A stretch of DNA of 46,121 nucleotides from Bisbaumannia pacifica (lineage in GTDB: Bacteria > Pseudomonadota > Gammaproteobacteria > Pseudomonadales > Halomonadaceae): contig NZ_BJUK01000029.1 of NCBI RefSeq assembly GCF_007989625.1, forward strand, positions 1-46,121, given 5' to 3'. A program made the position numbers and the translations under genes. The notes beneath the pieces are model-generated. The model searched no databases and was not told the origin of the DNA. It saw only the letters and a list, made by a program, of their open reading frames with translations. Numbering within the stretch: the first letter of the stretch is position 1; each line of letters opens with the position of its first letter. Below, in pieces: positions 39,956-46,121 of this stretch.

Positions 39956-42109
39956 ATGGATTTCAGTGATTTCTACGAAACGTTCTTCGAAGAGGCCGAG
40001 GAGCTGCTGGCGGACATGGAGCGCCACCTGCTCGAGCTTGACCTCGAGTCGCCGGACCCCGAGCAGCTCAATGCGATCTTCCGTGCCGCCCATTCCATCA
40101 AGGGGGGCGCCGGCACCTTCGGCTTCGACGTGCTCCAGCAGACCACGCACCTGTTCGAGAACCTGCTCGATCATACCCGGCGCGGTGAGCTCGCCCTGCG
40201 CCGCGATATCGTCGATACCTTTCTGGAAACCAAGGATATGTTGAACGATCAGCTGGACGCCTATCGTCAGGGCGGCGAGCCCGATCCGGAGGCCTTCGAG
40301 CGCATCTGCAAGGTGCTGCAGCAGATCGCCCTGGACGAGATGGGCCAGGGGCTGGAAGGGGCCGGCGGCGCCGCCCCCGAGGCGACGGCTCCGCAAGCGC
40401 CGGCCGAGGCGCCCGCCGCGGAACCCCGGCCCGAGCCCCCGGTCGAGTCGGTGCCCCCGGCCGCACCGGCGCCGGCCGAGGGGGCCAACCTGGTGGTGGC
40501 CCTGCTCAAGGTGGGCGACAAGGATCGCGAGCTGCTGATCGAGGAGCTGGGACACCTGGGCGAGATCAAGGGGCAGGGCGGCGACGCCGAACGCTATGAG
40601 GTGAGCCTGGCCACCGAGAGCGACCGCGACGAGATCGAGGCGGTGATGTGCTTTATCGTCGAGGCGGAGCAGGTGGAGGTGCGCGAGGCCTCGGCGCCCC
40701 AGCCGTCGGCATCGGCGGAGGCCGAGCCGCCGATTGCGGCACCCTCCGAGACGGCGTCCGCCAAGACGACTCCCCCCGCCGTGGTGGCGCCGGCCAAGGC
40801 GGCGGACTCGGCCAAGCCCGCCGCCAAGCCTGCCGCCAAGCCCAAGGCGGCGGCCAAGGGCGGCGAGACGACCTCGATTCGCGTGCCGGTCAACAAGGTC
40901 GATCAGATCATCAACCTGGTGGGCGAGCTGATCATCACCCAGTCGATGCTCGATCAGACCGTCAGCGAGCTGGATAACGTCTCCAACGGCGCCCTGGTCA
41001 ACGGCATGAGCCTGCTGCAGCGCAATGCCCGGGACCTCCAGGAGTCGGTGATGTCGATCCGCATGGTGCCCATGGACTATGTCTTTAGCCGCTTCCCGCG
41101 GCTGGTGCGCGACCTGGCCAAGAAGCTCGACAAGGACGTGGAACTGGTCACCGAGGGCGAGTCCACCGAGCTCGACAAGAGCCTCACCGAGCGCATCATC
41201 GACCCCCTGACCCACCTGGTCCGCAACAGCCTCGATCACGGCATCGAATCCCCCGAGGCCCGCGAGGCCGCCGGCAAGCCGCGCACCGGTCGCCTGACCC
41301 TCTCCGCCCAGCACCAGGGCGGCAATATCCTGATCGAGGTGATCGACGACGGCGCCGGCCTCAACCGCGACAAGCTGCTGGCCAAGGCCCGCGAGAACGG
41401 CCTCTCGGTCTCCGACGCGATGAGCGACGACGAGGTGTGGCAGCTGATCTTCGCCCCGGGCTTCTCCACCGCCCAGGAGGTCAGCGATGTCTCCGGCCGT
41501 GGCGTGGGCATGGACGTGGTCAAGCGCAACATCCAGGAGATGGGCGGTCACGTGGAGATCCTCTCGCGGCCGGGGCAGGGCACCACCACCCGCATCGTGT
41601 TGCCGCTGACCCTGGCGATCCTCGACGGCATGTCGATCAAGGTCGGCGGCGAGGTCTTTATCCTGCCGCTGTCGGCGGTGCTGGAGTCGCTGCAGCCGCG
41701 CCAGGAGGATCTCTACGCCATGGCCGGCGATGACGTGGTGCTCAAGGTGCGCGACGAGTACCTGCCGGTGGTGGCGGTGCACCAGGCCCTGGACGTGGCC
41801 GGTGCCTGCACCGAGCCGACCCAGTGCATCGCCGTGATCGTCCAGGGCGAGGGGCGTCGCTATGCCCTGCTGGTGGATGACCTGCTCGGCCAGCAGCAGG
41901 TGGTGGTCAAGAACCTCGAAACCAACTACCGCAAGGTGCCCGGCGTCTCCGCCGCCACCATCCTCGGCGACGGCAGCGTCGCCCTGATTCTCGATATCGC
42001 CGGCCTGCACCGCCTCAATCAGAGCAAGCAGCAGGTCGGCTACGAACAGCGTCGGCACGCGCCGACTCACCACCTGCCCCAGACCGAGAAGGAGGTCGAA
42101 CCCTCATGA
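39956..42109 (+). CDS. cheA: Chemotaxis histidine kinase CheA
   Basis: Receptor-coupled kinase that phosphorylates CheY and CheB. The 717-residue protein has P1 with the phosphorylated His46 ([14 protein letters not shown]), a P2-like domain (about 180-245), a long Ala/Pro/Lys linker (about 245-300), P3 dimer helices, the P4 ATP domain ([43 protein letters not shown]) and P5, which docks CheW. All catalytic boxes are intact. AAGGCGGGG precedes the ATG. The stop overlaps cheW. Confidence 0.97.
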   Translation: MDFSDFYETFFEEAEELLADMERHLLELDLESPDPEQLNAIFRAAHSIKGGAGTFGFDVLQQTTHLFENLLDHTRRGELALRRDIVDTFLETKDMLNDQLDAYRQGGEPDPEAFERICKVLQQIALDEMGQGLEGAGGAAPEATAPQAPAEAPAAEPRPEPPVESVPPAAPAPAEGANLVVALLKVGDKDRELLIEELGHLGEIKGQGGDAERYEVSLATESDRDEIEAVMCFIVEAEQVEVREASAPQPSASAEAEPPIAAPSETASAKTTPPAVVAPAKAADSAKPAAKPAAKPKAAAKGGETTSIRVPVNKVDQIINLVGELIITQSMLDQTVSELDNVSNGALVNGMSLLQRNARDLQESVMSIRMVPMDYVFSRFPRLVRDLAKKLDKDVELVTEGESTELDKSLTERIIDPLTHLVRNSLDHGIESPEAREAAGKPRTGRLTLSAQHQGGNILIEVIDDGAGLNRDKLLAKARENGLSVSDAMSDDEVWQLIFAPGFSTAQEVSDVSGRGVGMDVVKRNIQEMGGHVEILSRPGQGTTTRIVLPLTLAILDGMSIKVGGEVFILPLSAVLESLQPRQEDLYAMAGDDVVLKVRDEYLPVVAVHQALDVAGACTEPTQCIAVIVQGEGRRYALLVDDLLGQQQVVVKNLETNYRKVPGVSAATILGDGSVALILDIAGLHRLNQSKQQVGYEQRRHAPTHHLPQTEKEVEPS

Positions 42110-42600
42110 GCGAGATGAATGCCGCCAGCGCCGCCGCCGTGGATGCCGATAGCCGTGAATTCCTGGTCTTCTCCCTGGGAGACGAGGAGTATGCCATCGA
42201 TATCCTCAAGGTGCAGGAGATCCGTGGCTACGAGAACGTCACCCGGATCGCCAATGCCCCCGATTTCATCAAGGGGGTGACCAACCTGCGCGGGGTGATC
42301 GTGCCGATCGTCGACCTGCGCATCAAGTTCCACTTCGACAGCGTCGAGTACGGTGGCCAGACGGTGGTGATCGTGGTCAACGTCGGCGAGCGCGTGGTGG
42401 GTATCGTGGTCGATGGCGTCTCCGACGTCATGACCCTGACCCCGGAACAGATCAAGCCGGCGCCGGAATTCGGCGTGACCCTCTCCTCCGACTTCCTGAG
42501 CGGCCTGGGCAGCCTGGAGGATCGCATGCTGGTGCTGGTGGATATCGAACGCCTGCTGACCAGCGACGAGATGGCGCTGGTGGAAAACGTCAGCGAATGA
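42106..42600 (+). CDS. cheW: Chemotaxis adaptor CheW
   Basis: Links receptors to CheA. The 164-residue SH3-like protein has [52 protein letters not shown] and [11 protein letters not shown], all standard. ATGA overlap with cheA implies coupling and balanced amounts. Cytoplasmic. The gene is followed by hairpins before the MCP gene. Confidence 0.97.
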   Translation: MSEMNAASAAAVDADSREFLVFSLGDEEYAIDILKVQEIRGYENVTRIANAPDFIKGVTNLRGVIVPIVDLRIKFHFDSVEYGGQTVVIVVNVGERVVGIVVDGVSDVMTLTPEQIKPAPEFGVTLSSDFLSGLGSLEDRMLVLVDIERLLTSDEMALVENVSE

Positions 42601-42675
42601 CGGGGAGGGCGCCGGGGCGACTCGGCGCCGAGACGCCGCAGAGCGTCGGGTAGACAACAACAACGACCCTGATAC

Positions 42676-42695
42676 GGCCGCGGTATGCCGCGGCC
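42676..42695. other. Perfect 8-bp inverted repeat between cheW and the MCP gene
   Basis: GGCCGCGG (42676-42683) and CCGCGGCC (42688-42695) around TATG. No T-run follows. It may attenuate transcription into the receptor genes or stabilise the upstream mRNA end. Confidence 0.45.
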
Positions 42696-42750
42696 CAACG
42701 CTCAAGTCGCTCCACCCCAGGGGTGGGGCCCGGTAATTCAAGGGGTAGTC

Positions 42751-44460
42751 GTGAAGCTTCTCGATAACATGACCGTGCGGGTCAGTTGGACCCTGGTGCT
42801 GGTCACCTTCAGTGCCCTGCTGCTGTTGCTCAGCGGCCTGGGCCTCTACGCCGTCAACTATAGCCAGCGGGAGCTGGCGGCCTTTAGCGCCGTCAACGTG
42901 GATCAGCAGGCCACCCTCAATCGTGGCAACTCGATGATGATGTCCGCGCGAATCGCCATGGAGGACCTGCATGCGCAGCTTGTCGATGCCGATGGCGATA
43001 GCGGGCGTCGTCAGGCGCAACAGGCGGCGGTGGCGCTGGGCGAGCGCCTGGAGAGCGCCCAGCGAGTCTTAGCGGAGTTCGTGGCGCTTCCCGCCCAGCC
43101 GGAGAACGAGGCGCTGATTCCGCCTATCGCGGCAAGCGTCGCGGCGCTCTTCGACGAAGCCCTGATCCCCCAGCAGCGCGCCCTGGCGGAGGGCGATATC
43201 GAGCGCTTTCAGGCCCTGCGCAGCGAGGCCGAGCGCCTGAACGCCGCCTTCTATGCCGATGCGGTGAGCTTCTTCCATACCGTGGAGGCGGAGGGGACCC
43301 AGCGTTACGAGAACTTCTTCAGCGTCGCCAATACGGTCAAGCTGGCCATCATCCTGGTGCTGCTGGTGGCCGCCGCCACCGTGGTCGTCGTGCTGTGGGG
43401 CGTCACCGTCAACGTGATTCGTCCCCTGGGCCGGGTGGTGGATCACTGCGAGCGGATCGCCAAGGGCGATCTCTCCGGGGTGGTCGAGCGCCGCGGCAAC
43501 AATGAGATCGGTCGCCTCTACGCCGCCCTGGGGCACATGCAGGAGGGGCTCGCCGGTACCGTGAGCCGGGTGCGCCGTGGCAGCCAGTCCATCTATGGCG
43601 GCACCCAGGAGATCGCCAGCGGCAACCAGGACCTTTCGGCGCGCACCGAGGAGCAGGCCGCCTCCCTGGCGGAGACCGCCTCCAGCATGGAAGAGCTCAC
43701 CTCCACCGTGGAGCAGAACGCCGACAACGCCCGCCAGGCCAGCCGCCTGGCCGAGGAAGCCTCCCAGACCGCCGGTCAGGGCGGCGAGGTGGTGGGCCAG
43801 GTGGTGGAGACCATGCGTGAGATCAGCGACAGCTCGCGGCAGGTCACCGAGATCATCGGCCTGATCGACTCCATCGCCTTCCAGACCAATATCCTGGCGC
43901 TCAACGCCTCGGTGGAGGCGGCCCGGGCCGGCGAGCAGGGCCGCGGCTTCGCGGTGGTGGCCGGCGAGGTGCGTAATCTGGCCAGCCGCAGCGGCGAGGC
44001 GGCCCGCCAGATCCGTGAGCTGATCGACGCCTCGGTGGCCAAGGTGGATACCGGCTCGGCGCTGGTGGATCGCGCCGGCCAGACCATGGGCGAGATCGTC
44101 CAGGCGGTACAGAAAGTCAGCGACATCATGGACGAGATCGCCTCCGCCTCCCAGGAGCAGAGTCACGGCATCCTGCAGGTCAACCAGGCGGTGACCCAGA
44201 TGGATCAGGTGACCCAGCAGAACGCCGCCTTGGTGCAGCAGGCCGCCTCCGCCGCCGCCGCCCTGGAGGAGGAAGCCGCGCGGCTGCGCGAATCGGTGGC
44301 CCAGTTCCGCGTCGACGAGACGCGTGGCGACGATGACCTGGCGCGCTGGCTGCCCGACCTGGGAAGCGCCCGCGGCGAGGCCCGGGAGTCCCGGCCGCAG
44401 CCGGCGGCGACCCCGGTGGCGCGGGCCCAGGGCGACGACGATGACTGGGAAAGTTTCTGA
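42751..44460 (+). CDS. Methyl-accepting chemotaxis protein, Tar/Tsr layout
   Basis: The 569-residue receptor has one helix near the start (about 12-34, [20 protein letters not shown]), a periplasmic helical ligand region, a second helix (about 192-217), HAMP and a cytoplasmic signalling domain with the conserved tip [20 protein letters not shown] and [20 protein letters not shown]. It ends in DWESF, close to the NWETF tether for CheR/CheB, so it is probably a high-abundance receptor. The start is GTG 42751, because AAGGGG is 5 nt upstream and the helix then begins at the right distance; a GTG/ATG at 42685 would add 22 Pro/Gln-rich residues. Ligand unknown. Confidence 0.93.
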   Translation: MKLLDNMTVRVSWTLVLVTFSALLLLLSGLGLYAVNYSQRELAAFSAVNVDQQATLNRGNSMMMSARIAMEDLHAQLVDADGDSGRRQAQQAAVALGERLESAQRVLAEFVALPAQPENEALIPPIAASVAALFDEALIPQQRALAEGDIERFQALRSEAERLNAAFYADAVSFFHTVEAEGTQRYENFFSVANTVKLAIILVLLVAAATVVVVLWGVTVNVIRPLGRVVDHCERIAKGDLSGVVERRGNNEIGRLYAALGHMQEGLAGTVSRVRRGSQSIYGGTQEIASGNQDLSARTEEQAASLAETASSMEELTSTVEQNADNARQASRLAEEASQTAGQGGEVVGQVVETMREISDSSRQVTEIIGLIDSIAFQTNILALNASVEAARAGEQGRGFAVVAGEVRNLASRSGEAARQIRELIDASVAKVDTGSALVDRAGQTMGEIVQAVQKVSDIMDEIASASQEQSHGILQVNQAVTQMDQVTQQNAALVQQAASAAAALEEEAARLRESVAQFRVDETRGDDDLARWLPDLGSARGEARESRPQPAATPVARAQGDDDDWESF

Positions 44461-44480
44461 CCAATAAAAAATAACGACCC

Positions 44481-44499
44481 GGCGCCCCAGGGGGGCGCC
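44481..44499. other. 8-bp inverted repeat before aer
   Basis: GGCGCCCC (44481-44488) and GGGGCGCC (44492-44499) around AGG, 20 bp after the MCP stop and 18 bp before aer. No T-run follows, so read-through into aer is likely. Confidence 0.45.
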
Positions 44500-44516
44500 A
44501 TGCAGGGAGCCACGAT

Positions 44517-46121
44517 ATGCGTAATAACCAGCCGGTGACTCGTCGCGAGTATCCCCTCGACGAGCACACCTTCCTGATCTCGCGGACCGATCTCAAGGGC
44601 CGCATCACCTATGCCAACCCGGCCTTCGTCGAGGTGAGCGGCTTCTCCCGGGAGGAGCTGATCGGCGCCCCCCACAACCTGGTGCGTCACCCGGACATGC
44701 CTGAGGCGGCCTTCGCCAACCTCTGGGAGACCCTCAAGGAGGGCGAGACCTGGACCGGGGTGGTGAAGAATCGCTGCAAGAACGGCGACTTCTACTGGGT
44801 GCATGCCAGCGTCACCCCGATCGTCGAGAATGGCGAGACGGTGGGTTATGCCTCGGTGCGCGTCAAGCCCAGCCGCGAGGAGGTGACCCAGGCCGAGGCG
44901 GCCTACGCGGAGATTCGCGAGGGGCGTGGCAAACACCTGACCCTGCACCGCGGCCGCCTGCGTCGCCGCGGGGTGATGGCCAAGCTCAAGCGCGTCAATC
45001 TGGGCTCCATGCGCGCGCGCATCAGCGGCATGGTGGCGATCTCCATGGTGCTGATGCTGGCCAGTGGCCTGCTCGGCCTCTACGGGCTGCAGGCCTCCGG
45101 CGAGCGACTCCAGGCCCTCAACCAGGACGGTCTCCAGGACGTGGCGCGGCTGCAGCAGCTCGATCGCCTGATCACCGCCGGCTATGAGTCCCTGCTGACC
45201 ACCAACCAGATGGAGCTGGTGCAGAACTCCGAGCGCCTGGTCGGGGAGCTCTCCGGTGTGGCCGAGCGCCTGGAGACCATCTGGGGCGAGTACCGGAACC
45301 GGGAGGTCAACCACACCCCCCGCGCCGATACCTTCGATGAGGGCCTGTCGGCCTATATCGAGGACGGGATCCTTGAGATGGTCTCGGTGCTCTCCTCCGA
45401 GGACGCCTTCGAGATCTTCACCGGCGCCCAGCAGCGCCGCGATAACCTACAATCCAGCGGTCGCGAGCTCTCCGCCCAGGTCAACGGCCTGATCGAGGAC
45501 AAGCAGGGCGCGGCCCTGGTGATGGCCGAGGAGGCCGCCGCCGGCAAGCAGCAGATGATGCTCGCCCAGCTCAGCCTGCTGATCGTCGGCCTGGTGTTGC
45601 TGGTGGGCCTGGGGACCCTGATGGTGCGCAGTATGATCAAGGCGCTCAAGGAGTCCACGGCCTTCACCCTGCAGATGGCCGCCGGCAACCTGGGGGCCAG
45701 CATGCCCTCGCGGCGCCGCGACGAGATCGGTCGCCTGATGCATGCCCTGGATATCATGCGCAAGAGCCTCGGCAGCATCGTCGGCGACGTCAATCGCGGC
45801 GTCTCCGTGGTGACGCCGGCGGCGCGGGACATCGCTCAGGGCAACGAGGACCTCTCCTCGCGCACCGAGCAGCAGGCGGCCTCCCTGCAACAGACCGCCT
45901 CGAGCATGGAGGAGATGACCACCACGGTGCAGCAGAACGCCGACAATGCCCGCCAGGCCAGCGGCCTGGCGGTGGACAACGCCACTCAGGTGGGGCAGGC
46001 CGGCGAGCTGATGGGCGAGGTGGTGCAGACCATGGGGCGCATCACCGAGCAGTCCCGCAAGATGACCGAGATCATCGACGTGATCGACTCCATCGCCTTC
46101 CAGACCAATATCCTGGCGCTG
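44517..46121 (+). CDS. aer: Aerotaxis receptor Aer, 3' end outside window
   Basis: Redox/oxygen receptor with FAD bound by an N-terminal PAS domain. The open frame of 535 codons runs off the right edge. Residues 57-60 are RHPD and residue 70 is Trp, the same positions and residues used for FAD in E. coli Aer; NRCKNGDFYWVHASVTPI is also Aer-like. Unlike E. coli Aer, two membrane helices (about 165-190 and 345-370) enclose a region of about 155 residues, so the protein has a periplasmic domain as well. HAMP and the start of the signalling domain (QTASSMEEMTTTVQQNADNA) follow, ending at [16 protein letters not shown] precedes the ATG. Confidence 0.88.
   Translation, partial: MRNNQPVTRREYPLDEHTFLISRTDLKGRITYANPAFVEVSGFSREELIGAPHNLVRHPDMPEAAFANLWETLKEGETWTGVVKNRCKNGDFYWVHASVTPIVENGETVGYASVRVKPSREEVTQAEAAYAEIREGRGKHLTLHRGRLRRRGVMAKLKRVNLGSMRARISGMVAISMVLMLASGLLGLYGLQASGERLQALNQDGLQDVARLQQLDRLITAGYESLLTTNQMELVQNSERLVGELSGVAERLETIWGEYRNREVNHTPRADTFDEGLSAYIEDGILEMVSVLSSEDAFEIFTGAQQRRDNLQSSGRELSAQVNGLIEDKQGAALVMAEEAAAGKQQMMLAQLSLLIVGLVLLVGLGTLMVRSMIKALKESTAFTLQMAAGNLGASMPSRRRDEIGRLMHALDIMRKSLGSIVGDVNRGVSVVTPAARDIAQGNEDLSSRTEQQAASLQQTASSMEEMTTTVQQNADNARQASGLAVDNATQVGQAGELMGEVVQTMGRITEQSRKMTEIIDVIDSIAFQTNILAL

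Noticed and set aside
39929-42073. Long minus-strand ORF opposite cheA (714 codons)
   Set aside because: A shadow of high-G+C coding sequence; it has runs of Gly, His and Arg, no family resemblance, and cheA is certain on the other strand.
1-46121. CRISPR arrays, tRNA or rRNA genes, insertion sequences, prophage or toxin-antitoxin genes
   Set aside because: Looked for repeats with spacers, cloverleaf-type sequences, transposase or integrase motifs and small paired ORFs; none seen.

Overview
The window looks like chromosomal DNA from a flagellated, high-G+C gammaproteobacterium, most plausibly in or near the Halomonadaceae. The reasons are an FlhDC-type master regulator with E. coli-like key residues, a FliA (sigma-28) promoter consensus of the form TMAAGTCC-N11-GCCGATAA, MotAB-CheA-CheW-Tar-Aer gene order, and REP-like extragenic elements beginning TGTAGGAGC. 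Family assignments come from reading the translations by eye; no database search was run.

Layout. 0-4.4 kb: the 3' end of a MotD/OmpA-type stator gene, then two c-di-GMP enzymes (PAS-PAS-GGDEF and PAS-GGDEF-EAL) behind a leader that carries a perfect FNR/ANR-type box and a strong palindrome. 4.5-7.2 kb: fliD and fliC, each with its own sigma-28 promoter and its own terminator. 7.2-19.8 kb: a glycan island. It holds a TPR-sulfotransferase-methyltransferase fusion, a TPR-GT41-FkbM-like-GT2 fusion, and a pathway set for a CDP-activated, probably C-methyl-branched 6-deoxyhexose (rfbF, rfbG, an RmlC-type epimerase, a TylC3/NovU-type C-methyltransferase, an O-acyltransferase, an SDR reductase and a CmcI-type O-methyltransferase). 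From about 10 kb the island is visibly more A+T-rich than its flanks. It contains long poly-G tracts, one of 11 G inside the reductase gene, which look like phase-variation switches. 19.8-21.7 kb: ugd and a small sigma-28-driven gene of unknown function. 21.8-24.8 kb: four minus-strand accessory genes (membrane protein, lipoprotein, half-vWA protein, ZipA-like protein).

25.1-33.9 kb is a second c-di-GMP block, with four sigma-28 promoters in front of: a Tat/lipoprotein SsuA-like binding protein with a PhnD-like-PAS-GGDEF sensor; a small unknown; a DUF2835 protein coupled to a GAF/PAS-GGDEF-EAL protein; and a YcgR/PilZ-HD-GYP fusion. 34.0-36.6 kb: fliS-fliT-fliK-flhB-like (FlhX) as an overlapping operon from a sigma-28 promoter. 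36.6-37.9 kb: flhDC with its own sigma-70-like promoter and hairpin terminator. 38.0-46.1 kb: motA-motB-cheA-cheW-MCP-aer from a sigma-28 promoter, with aer cut by the window edge.

Taken together: FlhDC should switch on the flagellar hierarchy, FliA then drives filament, chaperone, motor and chemotaxis genes, and the same promoter class also drives several c-di-GMP makers, breakers and effectors that would set swimming against settling. The island between fliC and ugd probably decorates the flagellin, or less likely a surface polysaccharide. The two most novel-looking points are the polymodular glycosyltransferase island with poly-G switches and the sigma-28 control of ligand-sensing c-di-GMP genes and of small unknown genes.
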